From NCBI GenBank assembly GCA_016125285.1, contig WGMA01000081.1, forward strand, positions 1-53,367: a stretch of 53,367 nt of DNA, written 5' to 3'. The translations under genes and the position numbers were made by a program. The notes beneath the pieces were generated by a model that made no database searches, was not told the DNA's origin, and saw nothing but the letters and a program-made list of their open reading frames with translations. Positions 26,713 through 34,498 of this stretch are shown piece after piece. Source of the DNA: Phycisphaera sp. Its GTDB lineage: Bacteria; Planctomycetota; Phycisphaerae; Phycisphaerales; Zrk34. Within the stretch, counting starts at the first letter, position 1. Each line of letters begins with the position of its first letter.

Positions 26713-27043
26713 GGGGATTTTCCATTTCCCGTTTTCCAATGGTCATTTTCCATTTGGGGGGAGGGGGGGTGGCAACGCGTGTCGCGTTGACAGTGCAAAA
26801 TGCAAAATGATCCATGCAAAATGCAAATTGACAGCGAACCCGATTCGTGCCGGGTTGGCGCGCGGCGAGATTGTCGTTTGGGTCATGTGATCGCCCTCTA
26901 CAAATGGTTTCCGCGACGCGCAGGTGCGCACGGGGACGTCGCGACGTGTGCGGGGCGGCGATGTAAGTCGCGTTACGCGGGGGCGATGACTATTTCGTGG
27001 CAAAATGTCGCTGAGCAGGGTTGGTCGGCGCGTTGGTGCGCAC
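26713..27043 (-). repeat. Copy A of a 331-nt dispersed element (inverted relative to copy B at 46674-47004)
   Basis: It fills most of the 606-base gene-free gap 26546-27151. Read on the minus strand from 27043 it holds: GTGCGCACCAACGCG; a conserved core (27006-26913) that matches copy B at 84 of 94 hand-aligned positions without gaps; a second GTGCGCACC 112 bases after the first; a ribosome-site-like GAGGG with ATG (26886) opening 47 codons to 26743; six heptamers of the CAATTTG type (26830-26789); a C-rich tract; and six heptamers of the AATGGAA type (26754-26713). It lies upstream of the ECF sigma operon and downstream of the rpmB terminator. Confidence 0.85.
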
Positions 27044-27092
27044 CGGGGCGGCGCGGCGGTCGGTAAGCCGATGGGGTCACGCGTGATAGGCG

Positions 27093-27124
27093 CAAAAAAA
27101 AGACCGTGGACGGGGCCACGGTCT
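27093..27124 (-). terminator. Rho-independent terminator of rpmB
   Basis: On the minus strand a 9-bp stem (27124-27116 with 27109-27101, 6-nt loop) is followed by eight T residues (27100-27093), 28 bases past the rpmB stop. Confidence 0.92.
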
Positions 27125-27151
27125 TCGGTCGGTCGGGTTGGTGCGTCGGCT

Positions 27152-27424
27152 TTACGCCTCAGCGGGGGTTTCGGCCTTGTAGGCGAACTTCCGCTTGAGG
27201 GGCTTGACGACGAGGCCCATGCGGATGGCCTTGGCGGAGACCTTGACGCGGGTGGCCTTGCCATCGACGACCGCGGTGACGGTCTGGATGTTCGGGCGAA
27301 ACTTCCGCTTGGTCTTGCCGGTGATTTTCTTGCCGACACCGCCGAGGTACTTGGCCTTACCGCGGTACTTGAGGCTGTTGCCGGTGGTGGTTCGGCGACC
27401 GGTAAATGCACATTCGCGTGACAT
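27152..27424 (-). CDS. rpmB: Large ribosomal subunit protein bL28
   Basis: Structural ribosomal protein of 90 residues. The N-terminus MSRECAFTGRRTTTGNSLKY and the basic KRKFRPNIQTV segment are diagnostic for bL28. The first position keeps only one of the zinc-ribbon cysteines, so it is a C-minus form. It has its own promoter and terminator and is divergent from rpsU. Confidence 0.95.
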   Translation of the reverse strand: MSRECAFTGRRTTTGNSLKYRGKAKYLGGVGKKITGKTKRKFRPNIQTVTAVVDGKATRVKVSAKAIRMGLVVKPLKRKFAYKAETPAEA

Positions 27425-27488
27425 GGCAGCTTCCCGCCTTTGCTCTTGGGTTCAAGTCAGTCATCGCCCACCAGTGGACGAGCCACGC

Positions 27489-27517
27489 AATATACACGCC
27501 GGTATCTGGGTGGGCAA
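27489..27517 (-). promoter_or_regulatory. Candidate sigma-70 promoter of rpmB
   Basis: On the minus strand TTGCCC (27517-27512), 17-bp spacer, TATATT (27494-27489), about 65 bases before the ATG at 27424. Confidence 0.6.
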
Positions 27518-27535
27518 GTCTTTGCGGGTGAAAAC

Positions 27536-27564
27536 TTGCATTGCGCGGGCGGCCTCGGCATAAT
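27536..27564 (+). promoter_or_regulatory. Candidate sigma-70 promoter of rpsU
   Basis: TTGCAT (27536-27541), 17-bp spacer, CATAAT (27559-27564), 65 bases before ATG 27630. It is back-to-back with the rpmB promoter. Confidence 0.6.
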
Positions 27565-27629
27565 GTCCCGTTCGCAAGCGGTTGCGAAGTGGACTGGTAC
27601 TCTTAACCCCGAGAGGATCGAAGAGGCAA

Positions 27630-27836
27630 ATGGCGATTCGTATCAAAGCGCGGAACGGCGAGCAGGTCGAGCAGATGCTCCGTCGGTTCAAGAAGATGTG
27701 TGAGAAGGAAGGGCTGACCAAGGACGTCAAGAAGCACGCCTACTACGAGAAGCCCTCCGAGCGCCGTCGTCGCGCGGCCCGCAAGAGCCAGAAGCGCGGC
27801 GGCATCGTCGCCCGTCCGGCTCGCGGTCGCCGCTAA
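27630..27836 (+). CDS. rpsU: Small ribosomal subunit protein bS21
   Basis: 68 residues, starting MAIRIKARNGEQVEQMLRRF. The helix-rich, strongly basic body and the AYYEKPSERRRR segment are diagnostic for bS21, which binds near the 3' end of 16S rRNA and helps initiation. The C-terminal RGGIVARPARGRR tail is longer and more basic than in E. coli. ATG 27630 is chosen over the upstream in-frame ATG because it matches the family start and has AGAGG just before it. Confidence 0.95.
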   Translation: MAIRIKARNGEQVEQMLRRFKKMCEKEGLTKDVKKHAYYEKPSERRRRAARKSQKRGGIVARPARGRR

Positions 27837-27897
27837 ACCGCGGCCCATACCGCTCACGGTCGCGCCGCTGCGCGCGCCGAAGCCCTCTCGATTTACG

Positions 27898-28314
27898 ATG
27901 TCAACCGATCACCCCGCACCACGGTCCGCCGATACCCCGGCGGACCCCGAGCGCTTCGTTTGTCACGTTGCCCGCCTCCTGGCCGACAGCAACTGTGAGG
28001 GCGTCGTTGCGCTCGACCTGCGCGGCATCAGCCAGGTGACCGACTTCTTCATCATCGGCTCCGGCACGTCCGATCGGCAGATCCGGTCGGTCGTCGACGA
28101 CCTCAAGAAGCTCGCCCGCGAGTCCGGCGAGGCCGTCGCGGGGACCAGCGGCGAGGACTCGGCCCAGTGGATGGTGATCGATCTGTTCAGCGTGGTGGTG
28201 CACCTGTTCGAGCCGCAGCTCCGCGCGTACTACGACCTGGAGTCGCTGTGGGCGGACGGCAAGAAGGTTGACTGGCAGTCGCGGACGAAGCCCGGGCAGT
28301 TCGCGCGGCTCTGA
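27898..28314 (+). CDS. rsfS: Ribosomal silencing factor RsfS
   Basis: 138 residues. Binds uL14 and blocks subunit joining when nutrients are short. Family motifs are ALDLRGISQVTDFFIIGSGT, SDRQIRSVVDDLK, and QWMVIDLFSVVVHLFEP followed by YYDLESLW. The N-terminal ~20 residues are a poorly conserved extension. It lies 61 bp after rpsU and is probably cotranscribed. Confidence 0.95.
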   Translation: MSTDHPAPRSADTPADPERFVCHVARLLADSNCEGVVALDLRGISQVTDFFIIGSGTSDRQIRSVVDDLKKLARESGEAVAGTSGEDSAQWMVIDLFSVVVHLFEPQLRAYYDLESLWADGKKVDWQSRTKPGQFARL

Positions 28315-28397
28315 TCCGTCGAACGCCCGACGGCCTCGCGGCCCCCGCGGCCCGGGGCGTGACCAATCCGCCGCCGGTCGCATCCTAATGTTTGACC

Positions 28398-28426
28398 TTG
28401 GCCCTGAAGGCCCGAATCGTTACGAT
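28398..28426 (+). promoter_or_regulatory. Candidate promoter of panD
   Basis: TTGGCC (28398-28403), 17-bp spacer, TACGAT (28421-28426), 28 bases before ATG 28455. Both hexamers are moderate matches. Confidence 0.4.
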
Positions 28427-28454
28427 GCGGTTTTCCTAACGTGAGACCAGCGCG

Positions 28455-28853
28455 ATGTTCTGCAAAGTCCTGCGAGCGAAGATCCACAACGCCACGATCA
28501 CCCAGACCGACGTGGACTACGTTGGCTCGATCACGATCGACGAGGACCTGCTGCGCGCCAGCGGCATCAAGCCCAACGAGGTGGTGCTGATCGCTGACAG
28601 CGACAACGGCGCCCGCTTCGAGACGTACGTGCTCAAGGGCGAGGCCGGGTCGGGCATCATCGGCGTCAACGGCGCCGCGGCGCGGCTGGTCAACAAGGGT
28701 GACCGCGTGATCATCTTCGCGCACCTGCTCATGCACCCCGACCAGATGGACAGCCACGAGGCGAAGGTGGTGCTCGTCGACGACCACAACCACATCACGC
28801 GTGAGCTGTGGTACCCCAGCTCGCTGGAAGAAACGGCGCCCGTGCCGCACTGA
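28455..28853 (+). CDS. panD: Aspartate 1-decarboxylase (pyruvoyl enzyme)
   Basis: Makes beta-alanine from aspartate for pantothenate and CoA. 132 residues. The self-cleavage site Gly24-Ser25 is seen in DYVGSITID and gives the pyruvoyl group on the new alpha chain. NGAAARLVNKGDRVII is also characteristic. The C-terminus extends past the usual end by about ten residues (PSSLEETAPVPH). No panB or panC is nearby. Confidence 0.96.
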   Translation: MFCKVLRAKIHNATITQTDVDYVGSITIDEDLLRASGIKPNEVVLIADSDNGARFETYVLKGEAGSGIIGVNGAAARLVNKGDRVIIFAHLLMHPDQMDSHEAKVVLVDDHNHITRELWYPSSLEETAPVPH

Positions 28854-28854
28854 G

Positions 28855-28889
28855 TTTTGGGGTTCGGGGTTGGGGGCTTGGGGTTGGGG
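28855..28889 (+). repeat. G-rich heptamer array (TTGGGG type), left arm
   Basis: About five 7-bp units of the TTGGGGG/TTCGGGG type immediately follow the panD stop. Five runs of four or more G separated by 2-3 bases fit the G-quadruplex pattern. It is inverted relative to the array at 28986-29030. Confidence 0.85.
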
Positions 28890-28985
28890 AAGCTCATATC
28901 CATTCGTGTGGAACCGGCCCTCCCGAGCCTGGCCAGGCCGTGCGCGGGTTCGTGCATCGTATTATGATGGAACGAAGTCCCCAGG

Positions 28986-29030
28986 CCCTAACCCCCAACC
29001 CCTAACCCCTAACCCCTAACCCCCAACCCC
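28986..29030 (+). repeat. C-rich heptamer array (CCCTAAC), right arm
   Basis: Six in-register 7-bp units, four CCCTAAC and two CCCCAAC, plus CCC. It ends 7 bases before the kinase ATG and occupies the place of a ribosome-binding site. It is complementary in kind to the G-rich arm at 28855-28889; 96 bases separate the arms. Confidence 0.9.
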
Positions 29031-29037
29031 GCACCTC

Positions 29038-30648
29038 ATGCCCATGCCCCGGCTCAGACTCAGCCTCGCCAACAAGTGCCAGATCCTTTTCGGCGCGGCG
29101 GTGTTGTTGATCCTCATCGCGGCGCTGGCGGTGCCGTGGCTGCGCATGCACACGCTGGTGACCAACGGCCAGCGGGAGATCGCGCGCGAGCTGGCCGACG
29201 CGTGGCTGGGCGACCTGATCCAGCTCGTCGGCGTGGTGCACTCGACGCCCGAGCCGCTGATCGACGCCGACGACCAGCAGCCGCGCCGCCTGCGGCTGAT
29301 CACCGCCGAGGAGTTCGACACCGTCGCGGAGCGCGACCCGTACGTCGGCGAGGCGATCGCGAAGTTCGAGTCGTCGCCGACGACACGCGACCTGATGGAG
29401 ACGCAGACGGTCGACGGGACGCGGCTGTACCGCTACGTCCGCGCGGTGCGGCAGTCGGACGTCGAGCGGATGAACGGCGGGTTCGTCCCGTCGCTGTCGA
29501 TCACGCAGTTCAGCGATCCGCTGCGTGCGGTGCTGATCATCGACATGCAGGCGGCCTGGGCCGAGCGGCAGCTGACGCTCAACCTCGTCTACACGATCAC
29601 CGCCGGCCTGCTGGCGCTGCTGCTGGCGATCGCGGTGTTCTGGTTCATCACGACGCGCATCATCCTCTCGCCGGTGCGCGTGCTGCGCGAGACCGCGGAG
29701 AAGGTGACCGACGGCGACCTGAACATCCGCGCCGACATCAACACCGGCGACGAGTTCGAGCAGCTGTCCGACACGTTCAACTCGATGCTCGGATCGCTGA
29801 AGGGATCGCAGGACCAGCTGCGCGACCTCAACAAGCAGCTCGACCTGAAGCTGGGCGAGCTGGCGGAGTCGAACCTGTCGCTGCACGAGGCGAACCGCAT
29901 CAAGGGTGACTTCCTGGCGAACGTCTCGCACGAGCTGCGCACGCCGCTGAACAGCATCATCGGCTTCGCGGAGGTGCTCAGCGAGACGCTGCCGGCGGAC
30001 GGCGAGGCGGGCGACAAGCAGCGGCGTTACGTGCACAACATCGCCACGTCGAGCCGGTCGCTGCTGCAGCTGATCAACGAGCTGCTGGACCTGGCGAAGA
30101 TCGAGGCGGGGCGTATCGACCTGCACGTCGAGCCGATGTCGGTGGTCGACATCTGCGAGACGCTGCTGAGCCTGATCCGCCCGCAGGCCGACGCGAAGAA
30201 GATCACGCTGAAGCTGGCGATGGCGCGGCGGCTGCCGATGGTCGAGTCGGACCCCGGCAAGTTCCAGCAGGTGCTGTTCAACTTCCTGTCGAACGCGGTG
30301 AAGTTCACGCCGGAGGGCGGCACGGTGGAGCTGGGCGCGCGGGCGCTGTCGGACGAGTCGACGGGGGACCCGACGTCGGTGCAGGTGTGGGTGAAGGACA
30401 GCGGGCCGGGCATCGCCGAGGACATGCACGCCGCGGTGTTCGACAAGTTCCGGCAGGTCGACGCGGCGCACACCAAGGCGCACGGCGGCACGGGGCTGGG
30501 GCTGGCGATCTGCAAGGAGCTGGCGCGACTGCTGGGCGGGAAGATCGATCTCGACTCGACGCCCGATCACGGCGCGACGTTTACGCTGACGATCCCGATG
30601 ATGATCACGTCGCGGTCCGAGCCGCTGATGCCGGACCTGGCGGACTGA
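29038..30648 (+). CDS. Membrane sensor histidine kinase
   Basis: 536 residues: membrane helix 1 (~14-34), a periplasmic sensor of ~145 residues, membrane helix 2 (~183-207), HAMP (~207-260), a coiled linker, HisKA with phospho-acceptor His298 (ANVSHELRTPLNSIIGF), and HATPase_c with N-box NFLSNAVKF, G1 DSGPGIAED and G2 GGTGLGLAI. No response regulator lies nearby, so the partner is encoded elsewhere. The start is ATG 29038 (or 29044); neither has a Shine-Dalgarno sequence because a CCCTAAC array abuts it. Confidence 0.92.
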   Translation: MPMPRLRLSLANKCQILFGAAVLLILIAALAVPWLRMHTLVTNGQREIARELADAWLGDLIQLVGVVHSTPEPLIDADDQQPRRLRLITAEEFDTVAERDPYVGEAIAKFESSPTTRDLMETQTVDGTRLYRYVRAVRQSDVERMNGGFVPSLSITQFSDPLRAVLIIDMQAAWAERQLTLNLVYTITAGLLALLLAIAVFWFITTRIILSPVRVLRETAEKVTDGDLNIRADINTGDEFEQLSDTFNSMLGSLKGSQDQLRDLNKQLDLKLGELAESNLSLHEANRIKGDFLANVSHELRTPLNSIIGFAEVLSETLPADGEAGDKQRRYVHNIATSSRSLLQLINELLDLAKIEAGRIDLHVEPMSVVDICETLLSLIRPQADAKKITLKLAMARRLPMVESDPGKFQQVLFNFLSNAVKFTPEGGTVELGARALSDESTGDPTSVQVWVKDSGPGIAEDMHAAVFDKFRQVDAAHTKAHGGTGLGLAICKELARLLGGKIDLDSTPDHGATFTLTIPMMITSRSEPLMPDLAD

Positions 30649-30655
30649 GCGGGGC

Positions 30656-30690
30656 AATGACGAATGACGAAATTCGAATGACGAATCAAG
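30656..30690 (+). repeat. Heptamer array (AATGACG type), left arm
   Basis: Five in-register 7-bp units (three AATGACG, one AAATTCG, one AATCAAG) begin 8 bases after the kinase stop. The inverted partner lies at 30770-30810. Confidence 0.85.
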
Positions 30691-30769
30691 TTCCAATACT
30701 CAAACCCGGATGATCAAACGGCGAGCCGAGCCCGTACGTCACGACGCTGCATTTGAACATCTGGGCTTC

Positions 30770-30810
30770 GGTCATTGTTTCGTCATTCGGAATTCGGAAT
30801 TCGTCTTTCC
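30770..30810 (-). repeat. Heptamer array (AATGACG type), right arm, inverted
   Basis: Read on the minus strand this gives units of the GACGAAT, TCCGAAT and CAATGAC type at 7-bp spacing. Together with 30656-30690 it forms a long imperfect inverted repeat between the convergent kinase and rsmB genes. Confidence 0.8.
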
Positions 30811-30814
30811 GCAG

Positions 30815-32137
30815 TCACCTGATGAGCGCGTAGTAGGACCCGTCGTGGTACGACGTGTCGTCGCTGCCGCCGGGCAGGGTGGTGCTCTGGTCGACGACCG
30901 CGCCGTTGAGCTGCTGCGCGGCATGCGCGGCCTGCACCTCGTTCTCGGCCGGCTCGATGCTGCATGTGCTGTAGAGCATCGCGCCGCCTGTCTTCAGCAG
31001 CGGCAGGGCGTCGTCGATGATGCCGCGCTGCAGGTCGAGCACGGAGTTGAGGGACTTGTCCTGGTAGCGATAGCGAGCCTCGGGCCGGCGGGCGAGCGTG
31101 CCGGTGTTGGAGCACGGCGCGTCGATCGCGAGCAGGTCGACGGCGCCGTTGTGCTCGTGGATGCGGTCGAACGGCACGACGTCGACACGCGGGTGTTCGG
31201 CGAACGTCTCGGCGAGCTGGGCGTAGCGTTGCTCGTTGACGTCGGTGGCGACGATGCGTGCGTCGGGGTGCATCGCGGCGAGTTGGCGTGTCTTGGTGCC
31301 GAGGCCGGCGCAGAGGTCGAGGATCAGCGCGGGCTTGAGGTCGGCGGTGGCGGTGACGGGGATGGAGGAGGCGGGGTCCTGCACCCAGCGCGTGGGCGAT
31401 GCGTCGAGGAACGCCCGCAGCGCCGCGCCGTCGCCGCGCCACACGAAGAATCCCGCCGACGCGTGCGGTGTGAGGTGCTCGGCGAGCGCCGGGTCGATCG
31501 CCTCGGCGTCGACGTCCGGGGCGTGCACGATGATCGGGGGATTGGTCAGGCTGTGCAGGAACAGGCGCGTGGCGTCTTTCTTGCCGAAGTGCTCAACCCA
31601 CGCGTGCACGAGCTGGCGGGGGTGCGAGGTGGCGACGCCGAGGTGGAAGTTCATGTCGGTCACGTCGGGCAGCAGGTCGCCGCGAAGCTTCATGTAGCCG
31701 CTGCGCCAGGGCACGCGGTTGCGCGCCGGTTGCCAGCCGCCGTCGTCGATGCGTTCGACCACGAGTTCGGAGGCGCGGCGGAGCACGGCGTTGGTCAGCT
31801 TCGATGCGCCGGTGCCGACGAGCTGCTTGGTGATCTCGACCGAGTCGTGGACCACGGCGTGCGGCGGCATCTTCTCCATGAAGATCAGCTGCGCGCCGGC
31901 GCTGAGGAGGATCGCCTGCAGCTTGGGCTGCATGGAGCGCGGCTGACGCTTGAGCAGTCCGCCGAGCAGGTACTCGATGGTCAGCCAGCGCTGCAGCGTC
32001 GTGCGGTGGATCGCCATCGCGAGCTGGGCGTCGCGTGCGTCGAGGCCACGCGTGTCGGGCGACAGCAGCGGCATGTCACGCGGCGTGCGCGCCTGCCGGT
32101 TGAGCGTTTTAACGACTTCCATCCGTGCGGGATTCAT
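30815..32137 (-). CDS. rsmB: 16S rRNA (cytosine-5) methyltransferase, RsmB type
   Basis: 440 residues. A NusB-like helical RNA-binding domain (~1-150, with AVVHDSVEITKQLVGTGASK) precedes the SAM-dependent catalytic domain. SAM motif LDLCAGLGTKTRQLA, motif IV DAPCSNTGTLARRPE with the releasing cysteine, and motif VI MLYSTCSIEPAENE with the nucleophilic cysteine are all present. Family members methylate C967 of 16S rRNA; that target is assumed from the domain layout. Confidence 0.92.
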   Translation of the reverse strand: MNPARMEVVKTLNRQARTPRDMPLLSPDTRGLDARDAQLAMAIHRTTLQRWLTIEYLLGGLLKRQPRSMQPKLQAILLSAGAQLIFMEKMPPHAVVHDSVEITKQLVGTGASKLTNAVLRRASELVVERIDDGGWQPARNRVPWRSGYMKLRGDLLPDVTDMNFHLGVATSHPRQLVHAWVEHFGKKDATRLFLHSLTNPPIIVHAPDVDAEAIDPALAEHLTPHASAGFFVWRGDGAALRAFLDASPTRWVQDPASSIPVTATADLKPALILDLCAGLGTKTRQLAAMHPDARIVATDVNEQRYAQLAETFAEHPRVDVVPFDRIHEHNGAVDLLAIDAPCSNTGTLARRPEARYRYQDKSLNSVLDLQRGIIDDALPLLKTGGAMLYSTCSIEPAENEVQAAHAAQQLNGAVVDQSTTLPGGSDDTSYHDGSYYALIR

Positions 32138-32226
32138 GGGGCAAGACTATAGCGGAATCCGCCCGCCGCGCGGGAATGCGTCGCGGCGTCGGCGCGCTTC
32201 CCGAGTTCGTCGCGAGCCCGTATCGT

Positions 32227-32517
32227 ATGAGGATGGCAGAGATCGATGTGAAGACCGAGCAGGACCAGGGCCGCGGATGGGCGTTCGAGGTGGACGTCAC
32301 CGACGCGGGCCAGACGCACTGCTACGACGTGACGCTGAGCTGGTCGGACTACGACCTGTGGTGTCACGGGCAGGTGGCGCCGGAGCGCGTGGTGCGTGCG
32401 GCGTTCCGATTCCTGCTGGAGCGCGAGCCGGCGTCGGCGATCCTGTCGCGGTTCGACTGCGCGGTGATCCGCCGGTACTTCCCCGACGTCGACAAGCTGC
32501 TGCCGGGCATGCTGTGA
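32227..32517 (+). CDS. Small conserved-looking protein of unknown function
   Basis: 96 residues from ATG 32227 (MRMAEIDVKTEQ); ATG 32233 is also possible. Aromatic-rich strands (CYDVTLSWSDYDLWCHG) are followed by helices (VRAAFRFLLEREPASAILSRFD) and the ending FPDVDKLLPGML. Codon use is like that of its neighbours and a rightward gene between two leftward ones is plausible. The family was not recognised. Confidence 0.65.
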   Translation: MRMAEIDVKTEQDQGRGWAFEVDVTDAGQTHCYDVTLSWSDYDLWCHGQVAPERVVRAAFRFLLEREPASAILSRFDCAVIRRYFPDVDKLLPGML

Positions 32518-32524
32518 CGGCATG

Positions 32525-32553
32525 AAAAACGGCCGCCCCCGGAAGGGCGGCCG
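32525..32553 (-). terminator. Rho-independent terminator of the small secreted protein gene
   Basis: A 9-bp GC-only stem (32553-32545 with 32538-32530, 6-nt loop) is followed on the minus strand by TTTTT (32529-32525), 42 bases past the stop at 32595. Confidence 0.85.
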
Positions 32554-32594
32554 CGAACCCCAGAACGCGGCGGACGTTGCGGCGGGCGTTGTGC

Positions 32595-32963
32595 TTACTT
32601 CGTCTCGGCGGGCTTGTCCTCGGCGTCCTTCTTTTCGTCGTCGCCTTCCTCGGCCTTCTTCTTCTCACGGTACTTCTTGGCGTACTCGGCGCGCTTCTTG
32701 CGGGCCTCGTCTTCCTGCTTCGCGTACTCGGCCTTCTGCTCGGCGGTCAACATCGACATGACCTTGTCGTTCATCTCCTGCTCGAGCGCGGCGATCTTCT
32801 CGCGGTACTCGGCCTGAACGGCGGCGATCTTCGCCTGCTGCTCCGGCGTGTAGGTCAGCTTGTGGAACGGCGCGTAGACGTGCGTCGGCTTGGAATCGGC
32901 TGCGACAGCGGCGCCGACGGCGATCACGGTCGCGAGAAACGCGGTGCTCAGGATCCGGTTCAT
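32595..32963 (-). CDS. Small secreted, highly charged helical protein
   Basis: 122 residues from ATG 32963, with GAGGAGA about 10 bases upstream. A signal peptide (ILSTAFLATVIAVGAAVAAD) is followed by a helical, Lys/Glu-rich body: YTPEQQAKIAAVQAEYREKI, ALEQEMNDKVMSMLTAEQKA, and a disordered KKAEEGDDEKKDAED end. The spaced TxEQ motifs recall the LTxxQ periplasmic chaperones (Spy/CpxP), but this is weak resemblance. It has its own terminator. Confidence 0.75.
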   Translation of the reverse strand: MNRILSTAFLATVIAVGAAVAADSKPTHVYAPFHKLTYTPEQQAKIAAVQAEYREKIAALEQEMNDKVMSMLTAEQKAEYAKQEDEARKKRAEYAKKYREKKKAEEGDDEKKDAEDKPAETK

Positions 32964-33081
32964 GACTGGTGTCTCCTCGACAGGGGGCAACGCGGCCCGG
33001 AATAGTGAATCCCCAACAAAACTGAGACATGAATACCTTAACTGGTCCAACGTGTCAACAAAAAGCTACACACGGCGGGTT

Positions 33082-33109
33082 AAAAAAACATGTGCCTTTT
33101 AGCACATGT
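33082..33109 (-). terminator. Rho-independent terminator of the HAD-kinase pair
   Basis: A perfect 8-bp stem (33109-33102 with 33095-33088, 6-nt loop) is followed on the minus strand by a run of seven T, 37 bases past the stop at 33146. Confidence 0.88.
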
Positions 33110-33145
33110 ATGGGGGCGTGATCTGGGTAGAGGCGGCGGTCGGCG

Positions 33146-34432
33146 TCAGGAGTGGCCGACCTTCTTGGCGATCTCTTCGAGGCCTTGGAGCACGTCGCGG
33201 GCCGAGCGATACTTCGGCCGCTTGGGATCCTCGGGCATCAGGACCTTGTCCGTCAGCTTCTGGATCTCGACGGCCACGTCGCTGCCGTCCTCGAACTCCA
33301 CGACTTCCTTGATCTCCGGGTTGGAGTGCGGCTTGGCCATCTGGAGCACGAGGTAGAACAGGTCCACGGCCTTGTCGACCTTCTGGTGGGAACTGGTGAT
33401 CAGTTCGCTGGTGACCTTGCCCTTCTTGCGCATCGCGCCGAGCATGCGCTGGATCTGCGAGCTCTTGAGGATCTCGCCGAAGAGGTTGGACAGGAAGGGG
33501 CTCTCGGAGATGTTCTCGCCGACGCGGGCCGAGGAGCCGTAGTCGATGAGGCCGACGCCGAAGTCGGTCATCACGAAGTTGTCGAGGCGGAGGTCGAGGT
33601 GGATGATGCGTGCGTTCTCGTGGAGGCGCATCAGCATGTCGGCCGACTGCAGGGCGAAGGTCATGTGGTCCATGATCTTCGTGGTCTTGCGGAGCCACTT
33701 GAGGTAGAGCTTCTTGACGTAGCCCTTGTCGTCCTTCTCGAGGTCGGTGGCCAGCGGGAAGCGTCCGTGGTACTCCTCGGGCAGGTCGCGTTCGAGGATC
33801 TTGAGGAACGCGGCCTCACGCGTGAGGAACACCGGGAAGATCGTCTCGCAGAGCTTGCGTGCTCGCTTCTGCACGAACGCCTCGTCGGCGTCGGGGAAGC
33901 GGTGTCGCAGGCGCTCGCCGACCTGTTCGACGGTCGGGATCTCCTTGGCCACGACGTACTCCGGCGAGTTCGACGACGCCTTCTGGAGGAACACGTGGTA
34001 GGTGAACCGGTCGGTGAAGTCGCCGGGGTAGATCAGCAGCACCTTGCGGGCGACGAAGAACCAGACCTTCGTGCCGAAGAACGGCAGGCCCATGAACGAC
34101 TTGCGGACGAGCGTCGGGTAGACGTCGAGGTTGAAGCCGCAGCGGGGGTACTGGCGTGCGAGTTTCTCAACGAGGTCCTTGTTGGGCGAGAGGAACACGA
34201 ACAGGCCGCCCCAGCGCAGGCGCTGGAATACCTCGGCGGGCTGGTGCGGGTCCTCGTGCGTGGCAAAGACGTAGTTGACGGTCTTGTCAGCCTTCTGGGT
34301 GTCCCACTTTTTGTTGTACCACTGCTGGAACTCGGCGTCGGTCGTGAAGGCCTGATCCTGGACGAGCTTGATCAGGGCCTGACTCTTGGCCGAAGGCTGA
34401 TGCTGTGCGAATTGAGCGGTTTGAGAAGTCAT
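33146..34432 (-). CDS. Protein-kinase-fold protein of unknown target
   Basis: 428 residues. The C-terminal half has protein-kinase catalytic elements: IIHLDLRLDNFVM (HLDxxxxN, a catalytic loop) and VGLIDYGSSARVG (DYG in the DFG position). The N-terminal half (FNLDVYPTLVRKSFMGLPFFGTKVWFFV) has no recognised domain and shows no glycine-rich loop. This resembles RIO/ABC1-like atypical kinases rather than the Hanks-type kinases common in planctomycetes. It follows a Cof-type HAD phosphatase by 66 bp, and both probably share one transcript. Confidence 0.7.
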   Translation of the reverse strand: MTSQTAQFAQHQPSAKSQALIKLVQDQAFTTDAEFQQWYNKKWDTQKADKTVNYVFATHEDPHQPAEVFQRLRWGGLFVFLSPNKDLVEKLARQYPRCGFNLDVYPTLVRKSFMGLPFFGTKVWFFVARKVLLIYPGDFTDRFTYHVFLQKASSNSPEYVVAKEIPTVEQVGERLRHRFPDADEAFVQKRARKLCETIFPVFLTREAAFLKILERDLPEEYHGRFPLATDLEKDDKGYVKKLYLKWLRKTTKIMDHMTFALQSADMLMRLHENARIIHLDLRLDNFVMTDFGVGLIDYGSSARVGENISESPFLSNLFGEILKSSQIQRMLGAMRKKGKVTSELITSSHQKVDKAVDLFYLVLQMAKPHSNPEIKEVVEFEDGSDVAVEIQKLTDKVLMPEDPKRPKYRSARDVLQGLEEIAKKVGHS

Positions 34433-34498
34433 TGTTTCGGATTACTTCGCGGTCGAGACAGCGGCAATGATAACGTAAGGGGCCTACCCGGGCAGGAC

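Noticed and set aside
26713-27043. Insertion sequence
   Set aside because: No transposase frame, no terminal inverted repeats and no target duplication were seen; only a transposase-less element remains possible.
28986-29030. CRISPR-like array
   Set aside because: Units are 7 bp without spacers; no cas genes are present.
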